Shown: positions 1 to 8,872 of the stretch, in pieces
Position numbering within the stretch: the first letter of the stretch is position 1
Layout: the number at the start of each line of letters is the position of its first letter
Assembly (NCBI RefSeq): GCF_001425825.1
Contig: NZ_LMDM01000001.1
Coordinates: forward strand, 132,204-196,203
Direction: 5' to 3'
Length of the DNA stretch: 64,000 bases
DNA from: Rhizobacter sp. Root1238
GTDB lineage: Bacteria > Pseudomonadota > Gammaproteobacteria > Burkholderiales > Burkholderiaceae_C
Made by a program: the position numbers and the translations under genes
The notes under the pieces: generated by a model
What the model saw: the letters and a program-made list of their open reading frames with translations, nothing else
What the model was told of the DNA's origin: nothing
The model's database searches: none

Positions 1-1086
1 GCCGGCGCCGACACGAAATGGCGCCTGGGCAACGAGTGCGACTACGTGGTCGAGCCCAACATCAATGCGAAGCTGGCCGAGTTCGAGGGTTCCGACTGGC
101 ACGTGCACGTGATGCCGAGCGTCTACAAGGCCTGGGACGCCGGCCAGTCGCAGCCGGATGCGCTGACCACGCGCTTCGGCCAGATCTACACCTACGGCGA
201 CCACATCAGCCAGCTGGCCAACGGCAAGGTCTGGGCCGGCCGCCGCTTCTACAACCGCCTGCAGCTCGGCATCAACGACCAGTTCCTCGAGAACAACGAC
301 GGCAACGGTGCCGGCGTCGAGGACATGGAAGTGGGCATCGGCAAGCTGAGCGTCGCGTTCATGATGGACCCGAACTACGGCGTGCCCGGTGCGGCCAACG
401 ACACGTCGGTGAAGAACAACCGCTTCAGCATTCCCGTGCGCCTGACCGGCATCAAGGACATCCCGAACGGCGACCTGTCGATCTACGTGACCGGCTCGAT
501 GCAGTCGAAGACCGGCGGCGCCAACGGCGTCGAAGCCGACAAGCAGCCCAAGGGCCTCGCGGTGGGTGCGTACCAGACCATCAACGGTACGCTCGGCGGC
601 GCGACGATCTTCGGTGCCAAGTTCGACAAGCTGGGCGAGACCAAGAACAGCCGCGTCGTGATCCAGCAGACCGGCAAGTTCGGCGAGACCACCGGCTGGG
701 ATGCGATTGCCGAATACCGCATCAACAAGCAGATCAACGACGGCGGCAACAAGTGGTTCTCGATCGGTGCGCGCACCGACACCTACCTCGGTGGCCCGTT
801 CCGCGCGCTGCTCGAGGTCGGTCACGACCAGGTCAAGCCGGACGCCGGCTCGAGCATCGCGGCAGCGGCCGGCAGCACCGGCAACCTGACGATGACCAAG
901 ATCACCGGCACGCTGGCCGCATCGGCCGGCAAGGACCCGTGGTCGCGCCCGACCGTGCGCCTGTTCGTCACGCATGCCGCGTGGAACGAAGCAGCACGCC
1001 TGAACCTCGGCGGCACCACGCAGGCCGTCTTCGGCGACAAGAAAGCCGGCACCTCCGTCGGGATCCAAGGCGAGACCTGGTGGTGA
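1..1086 (+). CDS. lamB: Maltoporin-type sugar porin, 5' end missing
   Basis: This is the C-terminal part of an outer-membrane trimeric porin for maltodextrins or related sugars. The reading frame is open from base 1 and begins with residues KWRLGNECDYVVEPN, a segment typical of LamB just inside the mature protein, so the true start lies upstream of the window. About 361 residues remain of a family usually near 400-430. The alternating aromatic/glycine beta-strand pattern continues to an aromatic C-terminus (GETWW), as expected for insertion by the BAM complex. An intrinsic terminator follows 156 bases after the stop, so this is probably the last gene of a sugar-uptake operon. The exact sugar cannot be told from sequence. 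Confidence 0.85.
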   Translation, partial: AGADTKWRLGNECDYVVEPNINAKLAEFEGSDWHVHVMPSVYKAWDAGQSQPDALTTRFGQIYTYGDHISQLANGKVWAGRRFYNRLQLGINDQFLENNDGNGAGVEDMEVGIGKLSVAFMMDPNYGVPGAANDTSVKNNRFSIPVRLTGIKDIPNGDLSIYVTGSMQSKTGGANGVEADKQPKGLAVGAYQTINGTLGGATIFGAKFDKLGETKNSRVVIQQTGKFGETTGWDAIAEYRINKQINDGGNKWFSIGARTDTYLGGPFRALLEVGHDQVKPDAGSSIAAAAGSTGNLTMTKITGTLAASAGKDPWSRPTVRLFVTHAAWNEAARLNLGGTTQAVFGDKKAGTSVGIQGETWW

Positions 1087-1241
1087 TCGGCCCGGGCCGC
1101 CGCCGGTAGGACAGGTTTTGCCGCGGTTGGGGGATCGTGCTTGCCAGACTCCCCCGGTGTGCGGCCCGACACGCGGGCTCGGCGCCTCGGCGCAGTGATC
1201 CGCGGGGTCTCCACGGCGGTGGGGATCCGAGCGAGAGCGTT

Positions 1242-1267
1242 GGCCCGGCCCTGTGCCGGGCCTTTTT
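1242..1267 (+). terminator. Intrinsic terminator after the porin gene
   Basis: An 8-bp perfect GC stem (GGCCCGGC / GCCGGGCC, loop about CCTGT) runs straight into TTTTT. It sits downstream of the porin stop and ahead of the convergent SLAC1 gene. This is a classical rho-independent terminator for the plus-strand transcript. Confidence 0.85.
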
Positions 1268-1283
1268 GCGTGGTGGATGACGA

Positions 1284-1360
1284 CCCCTCGGCCGATGGGT
1301 ACATCGTCCGATCCCCCGGGGGGATCCGGGCCGGCTTGGGACGGCCCGGCGCTCGGCCCG
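1284..1360. repeat. Three-hairpin intergenic repeat, copy A
   Basis: This is one of four copies of an about 78-bp palindromic element (others at 3446-3523, 43342-43419 and 45460-45537). In this orientation it starts CCCCTCGG and ends GCTCGGCCCG. Three successive stems are visible: an outer GATCG-type hairpin around a GGGTAC loop (one mismatch in this copy), a central ATCCCCC/GGGGGAT stem, and GGGCCG/CGGCCC around a GCTTGGGA loop. It lies between the convergent porin and anion-channel genes, after the porin terminator. It is the most diverged of the four copies. Confidence 0.85.
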
Positions 1361-1384
1361 GGCTCCGATCTTCATCGGTGCGTT

Positions 1385-2383
1385 TCAGCCGGCGAGCAGG
1401 CGACCGTCGACGGCGATGCGCAGCGTGCGCACCGTCAGCACGGCCAGCACGGCCGTCAGGAACGCCAGCAGCGCCAGCGCGAGCGCCTGCAGCGGCCAGC
1501 CGGCATGCGCCGCGGCGTAGTGCAGCGCCGCGTTGCCCAGCGCCGCCAGCGGGAAGCCGATGGCCCACCACGACGGCGCGAACGGCACGTCGCGGCGGAA
1601 CACCTTCGGCACCAGCACGATGAAGATGAACAGCGCGAAGTAGAAGAGCATCGACGCGAAGCGATCGACCGCGCCGGTCATCGCGGTGTACGCGAGGAAG
1701 CCGACCGCGAACGGCCCGATCAGCACCATCAGCGACGGCACCATCGCACCGGCCAGCGCGTCGTGGTGGACCAGCCGCGACAGCACCATCACCAGCAGCA
1801 CCAGCGCGAGCACCGTGCCGAGCGCCATCGCCGCCCAGTTGACCTCTGCCGCCCAGGCCATCGGCATCCGTGCGCCGGTGACCGCGATGTCCAGCGTCGC
1901 GACGCCGGGGATCACCCACGCCGGCACCGCGAGCTTCGCGTCGATGCCGCCGCGCAGCAGGCGCGACACCACCACGCCGCTCAGCAGGAACGTGGCCGCG
2001 GCGCCCAGCGTCCACACCACGCTGGCGAGCGTGCTGCCGTACGGCTGCAGCACCGCCGACAGCAGCAGCACCGCGATCACGATGGTGCCGAAGAAGTTGC
2101 CGGCCACCGGGTGGCGGAACTCGGCGACGACCGCGTCCGGATGCCGCGCGAGCTTCGCGAGGTAGGCCGCGGCGAGCACGCCGAAGACGGCCAGCGCGAA
2201 CGCGCCGATCGCTTCGCCGACGACCGCCGGCGCACCGAACTGGCCGGCCGCCTGGCGCCACGCGAGCGCGAGGCCCGACAAGCCCATCACCGACGCGAAC
2301 AGGTTGACCGGCAGGTGGGGCAGGCCGGGGGTGGTTGTCGGCACGGCGGCCGGTGGATGAAGGGGCGTGGACGGAAAGGACAT
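1385..2383 (-). CDS. SLAC1/TehA-family anion channel protein
   Basis: A 332-residue integral membrane protein with about ten hydrophobic helices and almost no soluble part, matching the length and pattern of the SLAC1/TehA (TDT) family of anion or dicarboxylate channels. Recognisable segments are the N-terminal LPVNLFASVMGLSGLALAW and the mid-protein HPVAGNFFGTI. The ATG at 2383 is chosen because GGAG lies six bases upstream. A longer in-frame extension exists but runs into the divergent regulator. The gene diverges from a GlxA-type regulator, which may control it; that link is inference. The transported anion is unknown. Confidence 0.8.
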   Translation of the reverse strand: MSFPSTPLHPPAAVPTTTPGLPHLPVNLFASVMGLSGLALAWRQAAGQFGAPAVVGEAIGAFALAVFGVLAAAYLAKLARHPDAVVAEFRHPVAGNFFGTIVIAVLLLSAVLQPYGSTLASVVWTLGAAATFLLSGVVVSRLLRGGIDAKLAVPAWVIPGVATLDIAVTGARMPMAWAAEVNWAAMALGTVLALVLLVMVLSRLVHHDALAGAMVPSLMVLIGPFAVGFLAYTAMTGAVDRFASMLFYFALFIFIVLVPKVFRRDVPFAPSWWAIGFPLAALGNAALHYAAAHAGWPLQALALALLAFLTAVLAVLTVRTLRIAVDGRLLAG

Positions 2384-2491
2384 GCAGGCTCCGATGGCTG
2401 GAATTGCCGGACACATGAGTTTCGGCCACACTGGCACCGGCCGTACCGGCGATGTCCGCCGAATCCGGCCAAACATGCGAGAGCCTCTGCC

Positions 2492-3442
2492 ATGCGCATC
2501 GGGATCCTTGTCTTTCCCGGCGTCCAGCTGCTGGATGTCGCCGGCCCGGCCGATGTCTTCGTCGAGGCGGCACGCCAGCTCGGCGACCTGAAGGCGTACC
2601 AGGTGCAGGTGATCGGCACCGAGGCCGGCGCGCTGCGCTGCGGCAGCGGCCCGCGGCTGCAGGTCGACGCGACGATCGCGAACCACCGCGCGCGCCTGGA
2701 CACCTTGCTGGTGGCCGGCGGGCCGGAGGTGGCGACCATCGTCGCGCGCGACGACCTGCAGCGCTGGCTGCGGCGCCAGGCGAAGGCGGTGCGGCGCATC
2801 GGCTCGGTGTGCAGCGGCGCCTTCGTGCTCGCGGCCGCCGGGCTGCTGCAGGGCCGGCGCGTCGCGACGCACTGGAACTCGGTCGATCGGCTCGCCGCCG
2901 AGAACCCCGGCACGCGGGTCGAGCCCGATGCGATCTATGTGAAGGACGGCCCGCTCTACACCTCGGCCGGCGTGACGGCCGGCATGGACCTCGCGCTCGC
3001 GTTGGTCGAAGAGGACCATGGCCGCGACCTGGCGCTGCGCGTCGCGCGCGAGCTCGTGATGTTCCTGAAGCGGCCCGGCGGGCAAAGCCAGTTCAGTGCG
3101 CACCTGGCCGCGCAGACGGCCGAGAAGTCCGCCATCCGCACGCTGCAGGACCACGTGCTGGCCAACCTGCGCGGCGACCTGTCGGTGCCCGCGCTGGCGC
3201 TGCGGGCCGGCATGAGCGAGCGCAACTTCGCGCGGGTGTTCAAGGACGAGGTCGGCCTGACGCCGGCCGAGTTCGTCGAGATCGCGCGCATCGACGAGGC
3301 ACGCCGGCGCCTCGAGGCCTCGGACCTGCCGTTGAAGCGCCTGGCCGATGCCGTCGGCTATGCGAATGCCGACGCATTGCGGCGGGCCTTCGCGCGGCGT
3401 GTCGGTGTCGGCCTGCGCGACTACCGGCGGCGCTTCACTTGA
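2492..3442 (+). CDS. GlxA-family AraC-type transcriptional regulator
   Basis: A 316-residue regulator made of an N-terminal DJ-1/PfpI-like (class I amidotransferase-like) domain (about residues 1-190, with the elbow motif SVCSGAF near residue 107) and a C-terminal AraC-type double helix-turn-helix (about 205-316, ending GVGLRDYRRRF). This is the GlxA/FtrA architecture, where the N-terminal domain senses a ligand rather than acting as an enzyme. The ATG at 2492 starts the conserved MRIGILVFPGVQLLDVAGP strand. It diverges from the SLAC1-type channel across a 108-bp shared promoter region, making that channel the natural candidate target. Confidence 0.88.
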   Translation: MRIGILVFPGVQLLDVAGPADVFVEAARQLGDLKAYQVQVIGTEAGALRCGSGPRLQVDATIANHRARLDTLLVAGGPEVATIVARDDLQRWLRRQAKAVRRIGSVCSGAFVLAAAGLLQGRRVATHWNSVDRLAAENPGTRVEPDAIYVKDGPLYTSAGVTAGMDLALALVEEDHGRDLALRVARELVMFLKRPGGQSQFSAHLAAQTAEKSAIRTLQDHVLANLRGDLSVPALALRAGMSERNFARVFKDEVGLTPAEFVEIARIDEARRRLEASDLPLKRLADAVGYANADALRRAFARRVGVGLRDYRRRFT

Positions 3443-3445
3443 CGG

Positions 3446-3523
3446 CGGGCCGAGCGCCGGGCCGCCCCAAGCCGGCCCGCATCCCCTCGGGGGATCGGTC
3501 GATGTACTCATCGACCGAGGGGC
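3446..3523. repeat. Three-hairpin intergenic repeat, copy B
   Basis: This copy is in the opposite orientation to copy A. It begins three bases after the stop of the GlxA-type gene and ends right at the stop of the convergent GT39 gene, so it fills the whole gap. All three stems are intact: CGGTCGAT/ATCGACCG around GAGTAC, ATCCCC/GGGGAT, and GGGCCG/CGGCCC (read on the minus strand). Against copy D it differs by three bases, two of which are a compensating T-A to C-G change inside the first stem. Confidence 0.9.
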
Positions 3524-5035
3524 TCACTTGATGCAGGCCGGGTCGCGCGGCGGCACGACGGTCCACAGGATGTCGTAGCTCGAGGTCTTCGACGTGCCGG
3601 GCATGAACGCCAGCGTGCGCAGCGGCGGTGTGCCCGCCGGCGCTTCGTCGGCGCTGTGGAACAGCTGCACCGAGCCGGCCGCGCGCATCGCGTCCAGGTC
3701 GATCCACGGCGATTTCAGCGGATCCCCCGACTCCAGCACCGCCGGATTGCTGCCGGAGTACACCGACACCATGCCGCCCTCGTAGGTCGGCCCGACCACG
3801 AAGCGCAGCGGGCAGGTCGTCGTCTGCCGCCAGGCCGCCAGCACCGTGTCGGCCAGGTGCTGCGCCGGGTAGAACTGGTCAGGCCGGCCGCGGCCGGCCA
3901 GCGAGCTCGGGTCGACCACCGAGCGCGCATAAGCCGCCATCAACGCCAGGTGGATCGCCAGCGCCAGAACGCACAGCCGCCGCAGCGTGGCCGCGCCGAC
4001 GCGCGCCCGCAGCAGCCACGCGAACCACAGGCTGATGAACTGCACGCTCTGGAAGCCCCAGTGGTCCTGCAGCCGCACGCCGAACACCAGGCACATCACC
4101 ACCAGCACCGCGAGCGGGAAGCCGAGCAGCCCGAACAGCCACGCGCGGCGCACGCGTGGCGGCACCGCGTCGACAGGCTCGGCGGCGACCGGCGCCACGC
4201 GCTGCCAGCCCAGCAGCCCGAGCATCGCGACCAGCACCGGCAGCAGCATGCGCAGGTGCACCGCGGCGAACGACAGCAGCTTGTGCACGCGGCCGGCCGC
4301 GTCGAGCTGCAAGGCGGTGGTCGACGCATAGCGCAGCGTCGAGAACTGGTGGTGGAACACCCACGCGACGTGCGGTGCGAACAGCGCGAGCGAGATCAGC
4401 ACCGCGAGCGCCAGGCCGATGCGCGCGCGCGTCGTGGCCAGCATGCCGCTCAGCCCGAGCGCGAGGATCAGCCCGGCCAGCCCGACGGCCGACTGGTACT
4501 TCGACAGCAGCGCCAGCCCGGCCAGCACGCCCAGCGCGATCCACCCACCCCAGCCGCTGCGCGGCTCGACCGCACGCAGCGCCACCCAGGCCGCGGCGGC
4601 CAGGCACAGCATCATCACCGTGTTGTGGTTGAACAGCTGGCCCTTCCAGCTGAACGCGAAGTGCAGCCCCCACAGCACGATGGCCACGCCGGCCAGCTGC
4701 TCGCCGAGCAGGCGCCGCGCGACGAGGAAGGTGAACACGGCGGTGCCGGCGACGCACAGTGCGGCCAGCACGTAGGGCCACAGCGGCCAGAAGCCGAAGA
4801 CGCGGATCGCTGCCGCGAGCATCCAGGTCGGCAGCGGCGGGTGCTTGTGGTAGCCGCCCTCGAAGCTGTGCGACCAGGTGAACTGCTCGAAGTGGTCGCC
4901 GGCCTGCCCGGGGTTCAGCAGCGCGCCGAACATCGCCCAGCCGATGCCGAACACCAGCGCGAACAGCAAGGCCGGCGGCAGCGGCAGGTGCGACGCGGCC
5001 CGGGATCGATCGGAGGCGGGAGACGAGAGGGCCAT
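3524..5035 (-). CDS. GT39-family membrane glycosyltransferase (ArnT/PMT-like)
   Basis: A 503-residue polytopic inner-membrane protein. The family (glycosyltransferase 39, ArnT/protein O-mannosyltransferase fold) transfers a sugar from a polyprenyl-phosphate donor to lipid A, protein or glycan on the periplasmic side. The first periplasmic loop carries the expected acidic/aromatic stretch after helix 1 (NPGQAGDHFEQF, then EGGYHKHPPLPTW), followed by about ten more hydrophobic helices and a C-terminal soluble domain. Its stop codon abuts repeat copy B. The acceptor is not predictable. It could use a lipid-linked sugar made by the GT2 enzyme at 15975-16952, but the two are 11 kb apart. Confidence 0.75.
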   Translation of the reverse strand: MALSSPASDRSRAASHLPLPPALLFALVFGIGWAMFGALLNPGQAGDHFEQFTWSHSFEGGYHKHPPLPTWMLAAAIRVFGFWPLWPYVLAALCVAGTAVFTFLVARRLLGEQLAGVAIVLWGLHFAFSWKGQLFNHNTVMMLCLAAAAWVALRAVEPRSGWGGWIALGVLAGLALLSKYQSAVGLAGLILALGLSGMLATTRARIGLALAVLISLALFAPHVAWVFHHQFSTLRYASTTALQLDAAGRVHKLLSFAAVHLRMLLPVLVAMLGLLGWQRVAPVAAEPVDAVPPRVRRAWLFGLLGFPLAVLVVMCLVFGVRLQDHWGFQSVQFISLWFAWLLRARVGAATLRRLCVLALAIHLALMAAYARSVVDPSSLAGRGRPDQFYPAQHLADTVLAAWRQTTTCPLRFVVGPTYEGGMVSVYSGSNPAVLESGDPLKSPWIDLDAMRAAGSVQLFHSADEAPAGTPPLRTLAFMPGTSKTSSYDILWTVVPPRDPACIK

Positions 5036-5209
5036 GGTGGGGGAGGAGCCGGGCTGCCGACAGGGCGCCGCAGTTTAATCCGCGCGCCCGTGCCGGCCCC
5101 GCGCCCGGGGGGTGATCGAGCCGCGATCGGTAGTCACCCTCTAGGCGCCGGCACCGCGCCGCTCCTATCGTCGGCCACCGGTGCCACCGCACCGATGCTG
5201 GAGTCGTTC

Positions 5210-6898
5210 ATGCCAGATCCTGTCCTGCCGGAACACCTGGCGTTGCAGCGCCTGTACCACTGGGAGCGCAGCGCGCCGGAGCGCGTCTGCTTCACGCAGC
5301 CGCAGGGCGGCGGCGTGTTGCGCGAGTTCACCTGGTCGCAGGTGATGGCCGAGGTGCGGCGCATCGCCGCCCACCTGCGCGAGCGCGGTGTGCGCGACGG
5401 CGCGAAGGTGGCGCTGCTGTCGAAGAACTGCGCGCACTGGCTGATGGCCGACTGGGCGATCTGGATGGCCGGCGGCGTCTCGGTGCCGCTGTACCCGACG
5501 CTGTCGGCCGCGACGATCCGGCAGATCCTGCTGCACAGCGAGGCGCAGCTGCTGTTCGTCGGCAAGCTCGACGGGTGGGACGCGATGAAGAGCGGCATCC
5601 CCGACGGGCTGCCGTGCATCGGCCTGCCGCTCGCCCCCGCCAACGCCTGGCCGCAATGGGACGACCTGGTCGCGGCCACCGCGCCGCTCGACGGCGAGCC
5701 GGTGCGCGAGGCCGGCGCGCTGGCGACCCTCATCTACACCTCCGGCACCACCGGCGTGCCGAAGGGCGTGATGCAGAGCTTCGGGGCGTTCGCATGGTCT
5801 ATCCGCGCGGGACTGAAGCGGCTGGAGGCGATCGACCCCGACACCCGCATGCTGAGCTACCTGCCGCTGGCCCACGTGGCCGAGCGCGCGCTGGTTGAAC
5901 ACGGGCAGCTCGCGACCGGCATGCACCTGTTCTTCGCCGAGAGCCTGGAGACCTTCGCCAGCGACCTGCAGCGCGCGCGGCCGACGGTGTTCTTCTCGGT
6001 GCCGCGGCTGTGGGTCAAGTTCCAGCAGGGCGTGCACGCGAAGATGCCGCCGGCGAAGCTGCAGCGGCTGCTGAGGATTCCGCTGCTCGGCGGCCTGGTG
6101 CGGCGCAAGATCCTGCGCGCGCTCGGGCTCGACCAGTGCCGCGTCGCCGCCTGCGGTGCGGCCCCGCTGCCGCCGCAACTGCGCGCGTGGTACCAGGGGC
6201 TCGGCCTGTCGATCCTCGACGCCTACGGCATGACCGAGAACTGCGGGGTGTCGCATGCGACGCAGCCGGGCCGGGCCAGCCCGGGCACGGTCGGCCCGCC
6301 GTACGACGGCGTCGAATGCCGCATCGCCCCGGCCGACGGCGAGATCCAGATGCGCAGCCCCGGGCTGATGCTGGGCTACTACAAGGCGCCGGGGCTGACG
6401 CGCGAGGCGATGACCGACGACGGCTGGCTGCGCACCGGCGACAAGGGCGAGATCGACGGGCAGGGCAACCTGCGCATCACCGGCCGCGTGAAGGACCTGT
6501 TCAAGACGAGCAAGGGCAAGTACGTGTCGCCGGCGCCGATCGAGGACCAGCTGGTGATGCACCCGGCGGTCGAGGCCTGCTGCGTGATCGGCGCGAACCT
6601 GGGCCAGCCGATGGGCATCCTGATGCTGTCGCCGGCCGCGGCGCGGCAGGCCGGCAACCCGCTGTCGCGGCAGGACCTGGAGACGTCGTTCGAGGTGCAC
6701 CTGCGTCACGTCAACGACCGGCTCGACCCGCACGAGCGGCTCGACTGCCTGGTGACGGTCAGCGAGCCGTGGACGGTCGACAACGGCTTCATCACGCCGA
6801 CGCTGAAGGTCAAGCGCAATCGCATCGAAGAGGCCTACGGGACGCTGTTCGAAGGCTGGTCGCGGGCGGGGCGTGCCGTGCTGTGGCACCAGGCCTGA
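5210..6898 (+). CDS. AMP-dependent long-chain acyl-CoA synthetase
   Basis: A 562-residue cytoplasmic adenylate-forming enzyme that would activate a fatty acid to acyl-AMP and then acyl-CoA. Motifs occur in order: the phosphate-binding loop YTSGTTGVPKGVM near residue 175, YGMTE near 338, the DGWLRTGDKGEID hinge near 404, and the C-terminal KTSKGKYVSPAPIE lysine loop near 432. The last is typical of FadD15-like long-chain synthetases. The ATG at 5210 has GGAG six bases upstream, better than the ATG fifteen bases earlier. The gene is divergent from the GT39 gene and appears monocistronic. Chain-length preference is not readable. Confidence 0.88.
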   Translation: MPDPVLPEHLALQRLYHWERSAPERVCFTQPQGGGVLREFTWSQVMAEVRRIAAHLRERGVRDGAKVALLSKNCAHWLMADWAIWMAGGVSVPLYPTLSAATIRQILLHSEAQLLFVGKLDGWDAMKSGIPDGLPCIGLPLAPANAWPQWDDLVAATAPLDGEPVREAGALATLIYTSGTTGVPKGVMQSFGAFAWSIRAGLKRLEAIDPDTRMLSYLPLAHVAERALVEHGQLATGMHLFFAESLETFASDLQRARPTVFFSVPRLWVKFQQGVHAKMPPAKLQRLLRIPLLGGLVRRKILRALGLDQCRVAACGAAPLPPQLRAWYQGLGLSILDAYGMTENCGVSHATQPGRASPGTVGPPYDGVECRIAPADGEIQMRSPGLMLGYYKAPGLTREAMTDDGWLRTGDKGEIDGQGNLRITGRVKDLFKTSKGKYVSPAPIEDQLVMHPAVEACCVIGANLGQPMGILMLSPAAARQAGNPLSRQDLETSFEVHLRHVNDRLDPHERLDCLVTVSEPWTVDNGFITPTLKVKRNRIEEAYGTLFEGWSRAGRAVLWHQA

Positions 6899-6943
6899 GG
6901 CCGGCATGCCGTGCCACCGGATTTCGCCACTAGACTTGCCCCC

Positions 6944-7459
6944 ATGACCAAACTCGCCCTCACCTGCCTTGCGCTCGCCCTCACCGCCTGCGCTTCCGAC
7001 GCCCCGCGCCAGACCCTCACGCAGGCCGGCGAGGCGATGGTCACGCCGCTGAACGACCTGAACCTGATCCGCACCGACATCCCGGCGCCGTTGCAGGCCG
7101 CGCAAAAGGCGCCGTACGCGGTGCCGTCGCCGGCCGGTTGCGCCGCGCTGACGGCCGACGTGCAGGCCCTCGACGCGGTGCTCGGCCCGGACCTCGACAC
7201 GCCGCCATCGGCCAGCAACCCGAGCCTGATCGAGCGCGGCGCCGGCACTGCCAGCGGCATGGCGGTCGGCAACCTGCGCAGCGCCGCCGAAGGCGTGGTG
7301 CCGTTCCGCGGCTGGATCCGCAAGCTCAGCGGTGCCGAGCGCTACTCGCGCGACGTCGCCGCCGCGATCGCCGCCGGCACCGTGCGCCGCGCGTTCCTGA
7401 AGGGCCTGGCTGCTGCCGCGTCCTGCGAGATCCCGGTCGCGCCGCGCGCTGCCAGCTGA
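6944..7459 (+). CDS. Putative lipoprotein of unknown function
   Basis: A 171-residue protein with a lipoprotein signal: hydrophobic LALTCLALALT followed by the lipobox TACAS, so cysteine about residue 17 would be lipidated. The rest is alanine-rich with no motif I recognise. The ATG at 6944 is used because it gives a proper signal peptide. It stands first in a chain of four closely spaced genes up to 8832, the next start being one base after its stop, so a shared envelope role is likely but undefined. Confidence 0.7.
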   Translation: MTKLALTCLALALTACASDAPRQTLTQAGEAMVTPLNDLNLIRTDIPAPLQAAQKAPYAVPSPAGCAALTADVQALDAVLGPDLDTPPSASNPSLIERGAGTASGMAVGNLRSAAEGVVPFRGWIRKLSGAERYSRDVAAAIAAGTVRRAFLKGLAAAASCEIPVAPRAAS

Positions 7460-7460
7460 C

Positions 7461-8201
7461 ATGGGGTTGCGTCGACGCGCCGGGTTGACCGGGTTGCTCG
7501 CCTGCGTCGCGATCCTCGGCGCGTGCGGCATGACGCCGCCGCGCAGCTCCGAGGAGTTCACGTCGGCCGCGTTGCATGCGCTGCCGCCGGGGAGCGTGGT
7601 GGCGCTGCTGCCTGTCAAGTCGCCGCCGACCGACCTGGCCGCGGGCGACCAGCTGGTGCTGGCGCAATTGCAGGCGCAACTCGGCGCCGCGGGCTTTCGC
7701 GTCGTGATGGCGGACACCGCGCAGTTCGACGCCGACTGGTCGCGCGAAGTGCAGGCGGTCGGCGGCCTGTACGACCCGGTCACCGGCGCGTTGCGCACCG
7801 GCGCCTACGGCAGGGTGCTGTCGCGATTGGCGCAGCGCGTGGCGCAGGACACGCACGCCGCGGCAGTGATCGATCACCGCCTGATGACGCGGCGCGCGCA
7901 ATCCTCCGGCGGCGACGTCGAATGGGATGGCCAGCGCCGCACCCAGACGACGGTCCGCGCCTATGGGTCGACGTACCGCTTCGACGGCACGACGACCGCG
8001 CTCTCGGTGCAATTGCTGGTGCTGTCCGCCGACGGCGGGCTGCTGCTCAAGAGCTACGGCGGCAGCTCGTTGCCCTACGTGGCGGACGTGCGCGAAGGCA
8101 GATACCTGCAGCGCCCGGACCTGTTCGCATCCGATGCCGAAACCGCGGACGGTGTGCGCCTGGCATTGCGGCCGCTGCTGAAACCGCCTGTCGGCCCATG
8201 A
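7461..8201 (+). CDS. Putative lipoprotein of unknown function
   Basis: A 246-residue predicted lipoprotein: basic start MGLRRR, hydrophobic segment, and a lipobox-like LGACG near residue 22. The body alternates short strands (VALLPVKSPP, AGFRVVMAD, AAVIDHRLMTRR), giving the look of a compact beta-rich periplasmic domain, but I do not recognise the family. It starts one base after the previous lipoprotein gene ends and its stop overlaps the next ATG (ATGA), which indicates translational coupling in one operon. Confidence 0.7.
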   Translation: MGLRRRAGLTGLLACVAILGACGMTPPRSSEEFTSAALHALPPGSVVALLPVKSPPTDLAAGDQLVLAQLQAQLGAAGFRVVMADTAQFDADWSREVQAVGGLYDPVTGALRTGAYGRVLSRLAQRVAQDTHAAAVIDHRLMTRRAQSSGGDVEWDGQRRTQTTVRAYGSTYRFDGTTTALSVQLLVLSADGGLLLKSYGGSSLPYVADVREGRYLQRPDLFASDAETADGVRLALRPLLKPPVGP

Positions 8202-8614
8202 ACCGCAAGCTGCTGCTCGCCGTCGGCGCGGCCGCGCTGCTGTGCCTGCCGACCGCCCGCGCGGCCGACGCGCCGCCGGCCGGCTACTACGGCATCGGCA
8301 TCTCGGTGAAAACCGACGGCGGCATGCCGTGGAACCCGAAGCTGCAGAGCGTGACGATCGCGCGCGTCGCACCGGCCTCGCCGGCGGCGCAGAAGGGCAT
8401 CGCGGTCGGTGACCAGGTGATCGCCGCCGACGGCCTGACGATCGCCGGGCGCAAGGCCCGCGAGCTCGAACCGGTGATGCACAAGACGGTCGGCCAATCG
8501 TTGCGCCTGGCGCTGAAGCGGCCGGACGGCAAGGCCTACGAGGTGACGCTGGTCGCGGTCGCGAAGCCTGCGCCGGCAGTGCCCAACACCGCTCCCGCGG
8601 CGCCAGTCAGATGA
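8198..8614 (+). CDS. Small secreted PDZ-domain protein
   Basis: A 138-residue exported protein. Residues 1-22 form a Sec signal peptide ending ARA, and residues about 45-120 form a single PDZ domain (VARVAPASPAAQKGIAVGD followed by a QVIAADGLTI strand). No protease domain is attached, so it probably acts as a periplasmic adaptor for a partner peptide. A proline/alanine-rich tail follows. It overlaps both neighbours by four bases (ATGA at each end), inside the lipoprotein operon. Confidence 0.75.
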   Translation: MNRKLLLAVGAAALLCLPTARAADAPPAGYYGIGISVKTDGGMPWNPKLQSVTIARVAPASPAAQKGIAVGDQVIAADGLTIAGRKARELEPVMHKTVGQSLRLALKRPDGKAYEVTLVAVAKPAPAVPNTAPAAPVR

Positions 8615-8832
8615 CGACGCTGCAGGTCAAGGTCAAGCCGAACGCCCGCACCCGCCAGCTCGAAGCCCAGCCGGACGGCAGCTGGCTCGCCCACCTGAAG
8701 TCGCCCCCGATAGATGGCAAGGCCAATCAGGAACTGATCGCGCTGATCGCCGAACATTTCGGTTTGCGCAGATCGCAGGTGCAGATCAGGAGCGGGGCGT
8801 CCGGCCGGATGAAGCTGGTGCAGCTGGACTGA
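8611..8832 (+). CDS. YggU/DUF167-family small protein
   Basis: A 73-residue cytoplasmic protein of the UPF0235/DUF167 family, usually annotated YggU. Diagnostic segments are VKVKPNARTRQLE at the N-terminus, the central PPIDGKANQELI and the C-terminal RSGASGRMKLVQL. The biochemical role of the family is not established. Length is as expected for the short members. Its ATG overlaps the stop of the PDZ gene, so it is translated as the last cistron of that operon. Confidence 0.85.
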   Translation: MTTLQVKVKPNARTRQLEAQPDGSWLAHLKSPPIDGKANQELIALIAEHFGLRRSQVQIRSGASGRMKLVQLD

Positions 8833-8872
8833 TCTCTGCCGGCAGCGTTGCGCAGATTCCCTCGAAGCCGCC

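Noticed and set aside
822-2573. Long antisense reading frames such as 822-2573 (minus) and many others over 500 codons
   Set aside because: They lie opposite clear genes in very GC-rich DNA, are rich in Arg/Ala/Gly, and lack domains; they are compositional artefacts.
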